Below, piece after piece: positions 1 through 8,226 of a DNA stretch of 64,000 nt (its first letter is position 1; every line of letters starts with the position of its first letter). The stretch is taken from contig CP099827.1 in NCBI GenBank assembly GCA_029851265.1, positions 1-64,000 of the forward strand, read 5' to 3'. The position numbers and the translations under genes were made by a program. The stretch comes from Candidatus Shikimatogenerans bostrichidophilus. GTDB taxonomy: Bacteria > Bacteroidota > Bacteroidia > Flavobacteriales > Blattabacteriaceae. The notes under the pieces were generated by a model. The model was not told where the DNA came from. It saw nothing but the letters and a program-made list of their open reading frames with translations, and searched no databases.

Positions 1-16
1 ATAATTTAATAATTAA

Positions 17-3000
17 TTAATCTTCTAACAAAAGATTTATACATAACCCTTTTAATTCATTTATTAATACCTTAAATGATTCAGGTAAATTTATATTAGG
101 AAATTTTTTACCTTTTACTATAGCTTCATATATTTTTGATCTACCTTTTATGTCATCTGATTTAACAGTTAATATTTCTCTTAAAATATTTGATACTCCA
201 AATGCTTCTAATGCCCATACTTCCATTTCTCCAAATCTTTGACCACCAAATTGAGATTTTCCACCTAATGGTTGTTGAGTTATTAAAGAATATGGTCCTA
301 TTGATCTAGCATGCATTTTATCATCTACCATATGCCCTAATTTAAACATATATATTACACCTATTGTAATTTTATTATCAAATTTTTCACCACTCTGTCC
401 ATCATATAATGTAGTTTCACATAAATTTTTTATATTTACTTTTTTTGAAAGTTTATATATATCTTTTATAGTAAGTCCATCAAAAACTGGAATTGAAAAA
501 TTTTTATTCATTTTTAACCCTATATAACCTAATATTGATTCTAAAACTAAACCTATATTCATTCTTGAAGGTACACTTAATGGATTAAAAACAATATCAA
601 CAATTGTACCATCCTCTAAATAAGGCATATCTTCATCTCTTAAAATTTTAGAAATTACTCCTTTATTTCCATGTCTACCTGACATTTTATCACCTATTTT
701 AAGTTTTCTTTTTTTAGCTATATATACTTTAGCTATTTTAATTAATCCATAAGGTAATTCATGTCCTACTAAAATTTTTATTTTTTTTTTTTTATATTTA
801 TTTTTAATTATTTTAACATAAATATTATATTTATTAATTAATTTTTTAATTAAAAATTTCTCTTTATTATTAATTTTAATATATTTATATAAATTATAGT
901 TTTTAAATAATAAATATTTAATAATTTTACTATTTATTATATATTTTTTTTTATATAATATTTTTTTGTTTAATATTATATTTTTTAATAAATATTTAAT
1001 TTTTATTATTTTTATTATTTTTTTTATAAAAATTTTATATATTTTTTTTCTTATAATTTTATATTTAAATTCTAAATTTTTAATATATTTTTTATAATAT
1101 TTATTTTTTTTATTAAATTTTTTATATTTATAAAATATTTTTGTATTTATTACTATACCATATAAAGAAGCGTGAGCTCTTAAAGAAGCATCTTTTACAT
1201 TACTAGCTTTATCTCCAAAAATAGATTTTAAAAATTTTTCTTCTGGTGTATTTTTGTTATTTCCCTTAGGTACTATTTTACCTATTAAAATATCACCTGG
1301 TTTAACTTTAGTACCTATTTTAATTATACCATTTTTATCAATATTTTTAGTACTTTTATTACTTACATTAGGTAAATCTTTAGTAAATTCTTCTTCACCA
1401 AATTTTGTATTACTTATATCCAATGTATATTCATCTATATGAATTGAAGTAAAATAATCTTCTCTTAAAACTTTATTAGAAACTAAAATAGCATCTTCAA
1501 AGTTATATCCTTTCCATGGCATAAATGCAACTAATAAATTTTTACCTAAAGCTAATTCACCGTTTTTATTAGAAAAACCATCACAAAGTATTTGATTTTT
1601 TGTAATTTTTTCTCCTTTTTTAACTATAGGGCTTAAATTAAAACAGGTATTTTGATTTGTTTTTTTAAATTTTTTTAACCTATGTGTATAATATTTGTTA
1701 TAAAAATTAGTATTTTTTTTTTCTTTAGAAAAATTATATTTTACAATTATTTTTTTAGAATCAACATATTTAATTACACCATCTGATTTAGCATTTATAA
1801 AATTTCTTGAATAAAATATTATTTTTTTTTCTAATCCAGTTCCTACTATTGGTGGATCTAATGTTAATAAAGGAACTGCTTGTCTCATCATATTAGATCC
1901 CATTAAAGATCTATTAGCATCATTATGTTCTAAAAATGGTATTAATCCAGCTGAAATTGAAACTATTTGATTAGGTGAATAATCTTTATAATCTATTTTA
2001 TTAGGATATACAAATGGAAAACTATTATATTTTCTAACTATAATTTTTTTTTTAAATAAAAAATTTATATTACATTGAGAAATAATTTTATTTCTTTCTT
2101 TATCAGGTGTTAAAAAATAATTTTTTTTCGATTCTTTACCATTAATTATTTTTTTATAAGGAGTTTCTATAAATCCCATATTATTAATTTTAGCAAATAA
2201 ACATAAAGACGAAATTAAACCTATATTAGGACCCTCAGGAGTTTCTATTGGACATAATCTACCATAATGAGAAATATTAACATCTCTAGCCTCAAAAGTA
2301 GCTCTTGTTTTAACTATTCCTCCTGGACCTAATAAAGTTACTCTTCTTTTATGTGTAATTTCAGATAATGGATTAGTTTTGTCCATGAATTGAGATAATT
2401 GACTAGTACCAAAAAAAGAATTAATAATTGATGATAAAATTTTTGTATTTATTAAATTCATTAAAGTAAATTTTTTATTATCTTTAATATTTATTTTTTC
2501 TTTTATTAATCTACTAATTCTTAATAAACCTAAATTAAATAATTTATATAATTGATCACCTATAGTTTTAACTTGTCTATTAGATAAATTATCAATATCA
2601 TCTGTTTCTTTTTTATAATTTGAAATATTAATTAATTTTTTTATAATTTTTATTATATCTATTTTAGTAAGGTACATTAAATCATAAGATATATTTATAT
2701 TTAATTTTTGATTTATTTTGTATCTTCCAACTTTACCCAAATAATATTGTTTATTTGAAAAAAAAATATTTTTTATTATAGATTTAGCTTTTTTTTCACT
2801 TGGTGGATATGAATTTTTTAATACTTTATAAAAAAATAATATAGATTCTTTATAATTTGTTGTTTGATCTTTTTTTAATGTATTATTAAATATAGTAAAT
2901 TCTATATCATTTATATTTTTATTATATATATAAAAATATTTAATATTATATTTAATTAATTTTTTAATATTTTTTTTATTTAAAATTTCATTTTTATTTA

Positions 3001-3736
3001 TTATTATCTTTTTTTTTTTTTTAATTTTAAATACATTTACTTTTCCTATTATTTTGTTAATATTGTTATTTTTAATTTTTATTTTTTTTACTATATTAAA
3101 AATTAACATTAAATCTTCCATTTTATAATATCCTATAGATCTTAAAAAAATTGTAATAGGTATTTTTTTTTTTTTATTAATATAAGTATATAAAATATTA
3201 TTATTTTCTATTATAAATTCTATCCATACCCCTTTTAATGGTATAACTTTAGCATAATAATATTTATTATTATAATGTTTAATATTACCAAAATAAACTC
3301 CATAAGATCTATTTAATTGAAAAACTACTACTCTTTCAGAACCATTAAAAATAAAAGATCCTGATGGTGTCATATATGGACAACTACATAAATTAAATTT
3401 ATTAATTATTATTTTTTTTTTTTTTTTATATTTATATTTTAATTTTAATTTTACTTTAATATATACATTATACGTTTTACCCTGTTTTATACAATTATTA
3501 ATTGATATTTTAGGAGGTTCAATATAAAAATTTAAAAAATCTAAAGAAAAATTTTTTTTTTTATATTTTATAGGAAAATTTTCTTTAAAAGATTTATATA
3601 AACCTAATTTTTTTTTTTTAATACAATTAATATTTAAAAACTTATTAAATGATTTAATTTGATGTTTTAAAAAATCAGGATAAATTATTTTTTTTTCTAT
3701 TTTAGAAAAATTTATTCTTTTTTTTTTTATATACAT
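17..3736 (-). CDS. rpoB: RNA polymerase beta subunit
   Basis: Beta subunit of the core RNA polymerase, forming with beta-prime the catalytic cleft of the cytoplasmic transcription complex. The 1239 residues cover the whole family. Visible blocks are the rifampicin-region fork (FMDKTNPLSEITHKRR, about residue 447), EHNDANRSLMGSNMMRQAVP (about 605), KIGDKMSGRHGNKG (about 1015) and the C-terminal GGKSQFGGQRFGEMEVWALE (about 1160). The region just before KIGDKMSGRHGNKG is a long Lys/Ile/Tyr-rich stretch where AT drift has erased most identity. It is the last complete gene of a minus-strand run nusG-rplK-rplA-rplJ-rplL-rpoB; rpoC would follow off the left edge. In the fork, the usual RRxSALGPGG reads RRVTLLGPGG. 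Identity is certain. Confidence 0.98.
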   Translation of the reverse strand: MYIKKKRINFSKIEKKIIYPDFLKHQIKSFNKFLNINCIKKKKLGLYKSFKENFPIKYKKKNFSLDFLNFYIEPPKISINNCIKQGKTYNVYIKVKLKLKYKYKKKKKIIINKFNLCSCPYMTPSGSFIFNGSERVVVFQLNRSYGVYFGNIKHYNNKYYYAKVIPLKGVWIEFIIENNNILYTYINKKKKIPITIFLRSIGYYKMEDLMLIFNIVKKIKIKNNNINKIIGKVNVFKIKKKKKIIINKNEILNKKNIKKLIKYNIKYFYIYNKNINDIEFTIFNNTLKKDQTTNYKESILFFYKVLKNSYPPSEKKAKSIIKNIFFSNKQYYLGKVGRYKINQKLNINISYDLMYLTKIDIIKIIKKLINISNYKKETDDIDNLSNRQVKTIGDQLYKLFNLGLLRISRLIKEKINIKDNKKFTLMNLINTKILSSIINSFFGTSQLSQFMDKTNPLSEITHKRRVTLLGPGGIVKTRATFEARDVNISHYGRLCPIETPEGPNIGLISSLCLFAKINNMGFIETPYKKIINGKESKKNYFLTPDKERNKIISQCNINFLFKKKIIVRKYNSFPFVYPNKIDYKDYSPNQIVSISAGLIPFLEHNDANRSLMGSNMMRQAVPLLTLDPPIVGTGLEKKIIFYSRNFINAKSDGVIKYVDSKKIIVKYNFSKEKKNTNFYNKYYTHRLKKFKKTNQNTCFNLSPIVKKGEKITKNQILCDGFSNKNGELALGKNLLVAFMPWKGYNFEDAILVSNKVLREDYFTSIHIDEYTLDISNTKFGEEEFTKDLPNVSNKSTKNIDKNGIIKIGTKVKPGDILIGKIVPKGNNKNTPEEKFLKSIFGDKASNVKDASLRAHASLYGIVINTKIFYKYKKFNKKNKYYKKYIKNLEFKYKIIRKKIYKIFIKKIIKIIKIKYLLKNIILNKKILYKKKYIINSKIIKYLLFKNYNLYKYIKINNKEKFLIKKLINKYNIYVKIIKNKYKKKKIKILVGHELPYGLIKIAKVYIAKKRKLKIGDKMSGRHGNKGVISKILRDEDMPYLEDGTIVDIVFNPLSVPSRMNIGLVLESILGYIGLKMNKNFSIPVFDGLTIKDIYKLSKKVNIKNLCETTLYDGQSGEKFDNKITIGVIYMFKLGHMVDDKMHARSIGPYSLITQQPLGGKSQFGGQRFGEMEVWALEAFGVSNILREILTVKSDDIKGRSKIYEAIVKGKKFPNINLPESFKVLINELKGLCINLLLED

Positions 3737-3772
3737 TTAATATTTATATTTTTTATTAAATAAATATTATTT

Positions 3773-4189
3773 TTATTTATTATTTTTTGATTCTTTTAAT
3801 TCTACTATAGCTTCTATTTTTTTAAAATTTTCTTGTATTTCTTTAGCATCTTTTATTTTAACTAATTTTTTAATTAAACTAGGAATATTATCAATTAGTT
3901 TTTTAGATTCTGTTAAACTCAATCCAGTTATAGAATTAATTAATTTTATTACTGGTAATTTTACAGTTCCTACTGATTTTAAATAAATATCAACAAATGA
4001 CGATTGTTTTTTTATATTTTCATTTTGTTTATTATTTGTTTTATCATCATTATTATTTATTAAATTATTATTTATATTATTAATATTATATTTAATACCA
4101 TATTTATTTTCTAAAACTTTAGATAACTCATTAATTTCTTTTATATTTAAATTAACTAATTCTTTTGCTATATTTTTTATATTTTTCAT
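3773..4189 (-). CDS. rplL: 50S ribosomal protein L7/L12
   Basis: Stalk protein of the large subunit that recruits translation GTPases such as EF-G and EF-Tu. The 138-residue product has an N-terminal dimerisation helix, a hinge (about residues 35-62) turned into Asn/Lys-rich low complexity, and a recognisable C-terminal domain (VDIYLKSVGTVKLPVIKLI, then TGLSLTESKKLIDNIP). The usual Ala/Glu-rich hinge of L12 has drifted to AT-rich codons. It begins immediately after rplJ with no gap, as in the ancestral rplKAJL-rpoB operon. Confidence 0.95.
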   Translation of the reverse strand: MKNIKNIAKELVNLNIKEINELSKVLENKYGIKYNINNINNNLINNNDDKTNNKQNENIKKQSSFVDIYLKSVGTVKLPVIKLINSITGLSLTESKKLIDNIPSLIKKLVKIKDAKEIQENFKKIEAIVELKESKNNK

Positions 4190-4723
4190 TTATTTTTTTT
4201 TTAAATTTTTAATTATTAAAATTATTTTTATAATATTATAATTTATAATATTAAAAATAAAATTATTAATTTTATTATTTATACCTAATAATATATTTAT
4301 TATTAATTCTTCTTTAGATTTTATATTACATAATATATTTAATTTTTTTTCACCTATATAAAATTTTTTATTTACATAAGCTGCTTTAAATATAGGATAA
4401 TATTTATTTGTAATAAATATTTTATTTTTTTTTATAATTTTAGCTGGATTATTTATATTATTAGTAAACATTATAAATGTATTATTTATTAATACATCTT
4501 TTATTATTTTTAATATTTTTTTTTTTTTTTTTATAATTAAAAATTTTTTTAGTAGGGTATTTTTTATATTTAAAAATTTTATTTTATTATTATAACAATC
4601 CTTTCTAAAATTAAATAATAAATTAGATTTAAATTTTGATATATCTATAATATAAAAATAATTATATTTTATAAATAATTTATTTATTAATTCTATTTTT
4701 TTTTTTTTATTTATATTTATCAT
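4190..4723 (-). CDS. rplJ: 50S ribosomal protein L10
   Basis: L10 anchors the L7/L12 stalk to 23S rRNA. The 177-residue protein is of usual length but strongly diverged toward Lys/Ile/Asn. The best preserved parts are the N-terminal K-K-I-E-L-I-N-K-L start, the FRKDCYNNKIKFLNIKNTLL segment matching the L10 RNA-binding region, and the NPAKIIKK segment (family NPAAxAK). Identification rests partly on position between rplA and rplL with only 9 and 0 bases of spacing. The C-terminal helix that binds L12 is present but rich in Ile/Asn. Confidence 0.9.
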   Translation of the reverse strand: MININKKKKIELINKLFIKYNYFYIIDISKFKSNLLFNFRKDCYNNKIKFLNIKNTLLKKFLIIKKKKKILKIIKDVLINNTFIMFTNNINNPAKIIKKNKIFITNKYYPIFKAAYVNKKFYIGEKKLNILCNIKSKEELIINILLGINNKINNFIFNIINYNIIKIILIIKNLKKK

Positions 4724-4732
4724 ATAATTTTT

Positions 4733-5419
4733 TTATAAACTTAATTTTACACTAGGACCCATTGTACTAGATAAAAAAACATTTTTTAATAATAAATTTT
4801 TATTATTAATTTTTATTTTTTTTATTTGTTTTAAAATAAATTTTATATTATCTATAATTTTTTTATCTTCATAAGATACTTTACCTACTGTTGTATGTAT
4901 AATTCCATATTTATCAGGTTTAATAATTATTTTTTTACCCAATATAATATTTTTTATTATTTTATAAGGATTTTCAGTAATATTTCCTTCATCTATATTA
5001 GGTATCAATCCTTTACTACCTAATATTTTACCAAGTTTTACCAATTCATTCATATAAAATTTATTAGTTACTATTAAATCAAAATTAAGCCATTTTTCAT
5101 TTTTAATTTTATTAATATATTTATATCCACCCACATATTTAACTCCTAATTTTTTAATTTTTTTTCTATCTTCTTTATATACTAATGCTAAAATTTTTTT
5201 TTTTTTACCATTACTATAAGGTAAATTTAAATTTTTTTTAAATATTAAAATATCTTTTTTTTTTTTATTTAATTTAATATTTATATACATATCTATAGAA
5301 GAATCAAATTTAGTATTATTACAATATTTAATAATTTTTATACTTTTAACTAAAGAATATTTTTTTTTAAAATTATATTTTTTAATTTTTTTTTTTTTTA
5401 TATTTATTTTTTTTTTCAT
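4733..5419 (-). CDS. rplA: 50S ribosomal protein L1
   Basis: L1 forms the mobile stalk beside the E site. The 228-residue protein shows the diagnostic family block KLGKILGSKGLIPNIDEGNI (family LG(K/R)xLGPRGLMPNP, about residues 130-150) and the C-terminal STMGPSVKL signature (family SSTMGPGVKV). The N-terminus overlaps the end of rplK by 38 bases in another frame, so the first residues are Lys-rich and uncertain. A later start would give a more usual N-terminus but there is no clear alternative. It belongs to the rplKAJL operon. Confidence 0.95.
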   Translation of the reverse strand: MKKKINIKKKKIKKYNFKKKYSLVKSIKIIKYCNNTKFDSSIDMYINIKLNKKKKDILIFKKNLNLPYSNGKKKKILALVYKEDRKKIKKLGVKYVGGYKYINKIKNEKWLNFDLIVTNKFYMNELVKLGKILGSKGLIPNIDEGNITENPYKIIKNIILGKKIIIKPDKYGIIHTTVGKVSYEDKKIIDNIKFILKQIKKIKINNKNLLLKNVFLSSTMGPSVKLSL

Positions 5420-5843
5420 TATTATAAATTATATTTATACCAATAGTTTTTAAAGTTCCTATAATCATAGATATAGCAGATGATGTTTTAAAACAATTTA
5501 AATCAGACATTTTATATTTAGCTATATTTTTTACATCTTCTATATTTATATTTCCTATTTTTTTTTTATTTGGTTCATTAGATCCTTTTTTTATATTTAA
5601 AAAATAAAATATTTTTGTTTTAATAGATTCTTTTTTAATTTTAAAATCAAAACTTTTATCGTTATAAACATTAATTATTACTGGTAAAATTTCATTTGTT
5701 TTAACCTTTGTTATTTTGTTAAATTTATTACAAAAATCCATTATATTTACTCCTACTGCACCCAAAGAAGGACCTATAGGTGCAGATGGATTAGCTTGAC
5801 CACCTTGTATATTTAATTTAATTATTTTTAATATAGTTTTCAT
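5382..5843 (-). CDS. rplK: 50S ribosomal protein L11
   Basis: L11 organises the GTPase-associated centre of 23S rRNA. The N-terminal block is intact (IQGGQANPSAPIGPSLGAVG, residues 13-32, then NIMDFCNKFN) and so is the C-terminal RNA-binding domain (AKYKMSDLNCF, then MIIGTLKTIGI). At 153 residues it is slightly longer than the usual 141 because of a Lys/Asn tail that overlaps rplA. It starts one base downstream of the nusG stop on the minus strand. Confidence 0.97.
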   Translation of the reverse strand: MKTILKIIKLNIQGGQANPSAPIGPSLGAVGVNIMDFCNKFNKITKVKTNEILPVIINVYNDKSFDFKIKKESIKTKIFYFLNIKKGSNEPNKKKIGNINIEDVKNIAKYKMSDLNCFKTSSAISMIIGTLKTIGINIIYNNEKKNKYKKKKN

Positions 5844-5844
5844 A

Positions 5845-6381
5845 TTATATTTTTTCTATTTGATTAATTTTTAATTTTATTAATATTTTTCTATCAAAAA
5901 TTATTACAGATAATTCAACATTATTATTAAGTATTTTTTCTATATTTCCATTAAATCCATTAAAAATTCCATAAATAATTTTTACATTTTCTCCTAAAAC
6001 AAAATTTAAATTTATATCATTGTTTAAATAATTTTTATGTTTATAAATAATTTTTTTTACTTCTTTTTTACTTAATGATAACGGTAATTTATTTATTTTT
6101 TCATTTAAAAAACATGAAACTCCAGTAATATTTTTTATTTTATATAAAATTTTATTATTTAAATAAATATTAATTATTAGATATCCAGGTAAAGAATTTT
6201 TTTTATAAAATATTTTTTTACCCTTTATAATTTTAATATTTTTTTTATAAAAAATTAAAATTTTTCCTAAAATATCATTGTTTTTTTTATATAAAATAAA
6301 TATTTTTTTTTTTATTAATTTTTCATACCCATTTTTTATTTTTAAAACATACCATTTTTTTTTAAAAATTTCTTTTTTCAT
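5845..6381 (-). CDS. nusG: Transcription elongation/antitermination factor NusG
   Basis: NusG binds RNA polymerase and couples it to the ribosome or to Rho, which is also encoded in this window. The 178-residue protein has the NGN start (KKWYVLKIKNGYEKLIKKKI), the PGYLIINI block, a middle FxN-like region and a C-terminal KOW motif (LGENVKIIYGIFNGFNGNI, about residues 130-150). In most Bacteroidota secE lies directly upstream of nusG. Here only 85 noncoding bases separate nusG from tRNA-Trp, so secE is absent from this locus. Confidence 0.95.
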   Translation of the reverse strand: MKKEIFKKKWYVLKIKNGYEKLIKKKIFILYKKNNDILGKILIFYKKNIKIIKGKKIFYKKNSLPGYLIINIYLNNKILYKIKNITGVSCFLNEKINKLPLSLSKKEVKKIIYKHKNYLNNDINLNFVLGENVKIIYGIFNGFNGNIEKILNNNVELSVIIFDRKILIKLKINQIEKI

Positions 6382-6466
6382 ATTTTTATAAAATAAATTA
6401 TAAATAATAATAATTTTTTTTTTAAAAAAATATTAATTTTATATTTAAATTAATAATTTATAAATA

Positions 6467-6539
6467 CACGGATGGTAAGAATTGAACTTACAACCTTCGG
6501 TTTTGGAGACCGATGCTCTGCCAATTAAGCTACATCCGT
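6467..6539 (-). tRNA. trnW: tRNA-Trp (anticodon CCA)
   Basis: A 73-base cloverleaf on the minus strand. Acceptor strands ACGGATG and CATCCGT pair perfectly, the discriminator is G, the T stem is GTAAG/CTTAC, and the anticodon loop reads CTCCAAA. The CCA anticodon reads only UGG, which agrees with Trp being TGG in all genes here and with a standard code. It sits between tuf and nusG, the place where secE normally follows. Confidence 0.97.
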
Positions 6540-6601
6540 ATTTTTTTATTATTAATATAAAATATTTAAAAATTAAAATTTATATAAAATTTTTATTTAT
6601 T

Positions 6602-7783
6602 TTATAATAATTTAGTTACTTGTCCTGCTCCAACTGTTTTTCCTCCCTCTCTTATAGCAAATTTTAAACCTTTATTCATTGCTATTGATTTATGTAATTT
6701 AACTTTAATATTTATATTATCTCCTGGCATAACCATTTCTATTCCTTTATCTAATTTTATAGTTCCTGTTACATCTATAGTTCTAAAATAAAATTGAGGT
6801 TTATATTTATTATAAAATGGTGTATGTCTTCCTCCTTCTTCTTTTTTTAAAATATAAATTTTAGCTTTAAATTTATTATAAGCATTAACTGTATTAGGTT
6901 TAGCTATTACCATACCTCTTTTAATTTGTTTTTTTTCTATACCACGTAATAAAATACCAACATTATCTCCAGCTTCACCTTTATCTAAAATTTTTCTAAA
7001 CATTTCTATACCCGTTACTATTGATTTAATTTTTTTATTCATTCCTATACATTCTACTTCATCTCCTAAATTAATTTCTCCTGTTTCTATTTTACCAGTA
7101 CATACTGTACCCCTACCTGTAATTGTAAATATATCTTCTATAGCCATTAAAAATGGTTTATTAATATCTCTTATAGGAGTAGGGATATATTTATCTATTA
7201 CATCCATTAATTTATAAATATTTTTTATATATTTTTTATCACCCTCTAAAGCTTTTAATGCTGAACCTTTAATTATAGGTATTTTATTGTCATCAAAACC
7301 ATATGAAGTTAATAATTCTTTTGTTTCTATTTCTACTAAATTTAATAATTCATCATCTTTTACTAAATCTATTTTATTTAAAAAAACTATAATATTAGGT
7401 ACTCCTACTTGTTTAGCTAATAATATATGTTCTCTAGTTTGTGGCATTGGACCATCTGTAGCAGCTACTACCAATATAGCTCCATCCATTTGAGCAGCTC
7501 CAGTAATCATATTTTTAATATAATCAGAATGTCCTGGACAATCTATATGTGCATAATGTCTATTTTCTGTTTTATATTCTATATGAGAAGTATTAATAGT
7601 TATACCTCTTTCTTTTTCTTCTGGTGCACTATCTATAGCACTAAATTTTTTTTCTTCTGCTAATCCTTTTAAGGCCAAAACTTTAGTTATAGCAGCAGTT
7701 AAAGTAGTTTTACCATGGTCAACATGACCTATAGTACCTATGTTTAAATGAGGTTTATCACGTTTAAATTTTTCTTTTGACAT
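6602..7783 (-). CDS. tuf: Elongation factor Tu
   Basis: EF-Tu delivers aminoacyl-tRNA to the ribosomal A site. At 393 residues it has the family's usual length and is among the best conserved proteins in the window. GTPase motifs are G1 GHVDHGKTT (residues 19-27), the switch region [14 protein letters not shown]3 DCPGH, G4 NKID and G5 GSAL. Domains 2 and 3 follow in order ([33 protein letters not shown], then the C-terminal [15 protein letters not shown]). It lies between tRNA-Trp downstream and tRNA-Gly upstream, the ancestral Bacteroidota arrangement. Confidence 0.99.
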   Translation of the reverse strand: MSKEKFKRDKPHLNIGTIGHVDHGKTTLTAAITKVLALKGLAEEKKFSAIDSAPEEKERGITINTSHIEYKTENRHYAHIDCPGHSDYIKNMITGAAQMDGAILVVAATDGPMPQTREHILLAKQVGVPNIIVFLNKIDLVKDDELLNLVEIETKELLTSYGFDDNKIPIIKGSALKALEGDKKYIKNIYKLMDVIDKYIPTPIRDINKPFLMAIEDIFTITGRGTVCTGKIETGEINLGDEVECIGMNKKIKSIVTGIEMFRKILDKGEAGDNVGILLRGIEKKQIKRGMVIAKPNTVNAYNKFKAKIYILKKEEGGRHTPFYNKYKPQFYFRTIDVTGTIKLDKGIEMVMPGDNINIKVKLHKSIAMNKGLKFAIREGGKTVGAGQVTKLL

Positions 7784-7809
7784 TTAATATTTTTTTTTTT
7801 ATAAAAATA

Positions 7810-7881
7810 AGCGGAGAATGGGATTTGAACCCATATTTTCAGCTTGGAAGGCTGATGCTTTACCAATTAAACTATTTCCGC
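7810..7881 (-). tRNA. trnG: tRNA-Gly (anticodon TCC)
   Basis: A 72-base minus-strand cloverleaf with acceptor GCGGAAA/TCTCCGC (one A-C mismatch), T stem ATGGG/CCCAT, anticodon loop CTTCCAA and discriminator U, typical of bacterial glycine tRNAs. UCC can read GGA and GGG and, by superwobble, possibly all GGN codons. It is the last of three clustered tRNAs upstream of tuf. Confidence 0.95.
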
Positions 7882-7898
7882 AAATTAATATTTTTTAA

Positions 7899-7981
7899 TG
7901 GGGAGAGTAGGATTCGAACCTACGAAGATTTTAATCAACAGATTTACAGTCTGTCCTCGTTAACCACTTGAGTATCTCCCC
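7899..7981 (-). tRNA. trnY: tRNA-Tyr (anticodon GTA)
   Basis: An 83-base class II tRNA on the minus strand. Acceptor GGGGAGA/TCTCCCC is fully paired, the discriminator is A, the anticodon loop is CTGTAAA, and there is a long variable arm (around TTGATTAAAATCTT) expected of bacterial tRNA-Tyr. It is 17 bases upstream of tRNA-Gly. Confidence 0.96.
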
Positions 7982-8045
7982 ATATTATTATTTTTATATT
8001 TTATTAATATTATAATTTTAAAATAATATTTAATTTTTTTATTTA

Positions 8046-8118
8046 AGCCGACGGAGGGATTTGAACCCACGACTTCGAGATTACAAATCACGCGCTCTAC
8101 CAACTGAGCTACATCGGC
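8046..8118 (-). tRNA. trnT: tRNA-Thr (anticodon TGT)
   Basis: A 73-base minus-strand cloverleaf with acceptor GCCGATG/CGTCGGC, anticodon loop TTTGTAA and T loop TTCAAAT; the T stem has one mismatch (GTGGG/CCCTC). It is the first gene of the tRNA-Thr/Tyr/Gly-tuf transcription unit. The promoter presumably lies in the roughly 100-base AT-only region between it and the divergent leuS, where I recognise no clear -10/-35. Confidence 0.95.
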
Positions 8119-8226
8119 ATATATTTTTTTTAAAAAATAAATTAATAAATATTATAATTAAATATATATTTTTATTTTAAAAAAATATAATAATATTTAT
8201 AATAAAAATACAAATATTAAAATTTA

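Noticed and set aside
1254-1442. Plus-strand ORF of 62 codons within rpoB
   Set aside because: It is the antisense of a conserved RpoB region and resembles no family.
7287-7971. Plus-strand ORFs opposite tuf and across the tRNA-Gly/Tyr genes
   Set aside because: Reverse-complement shadows of EF-Tu and tRNA sequence.
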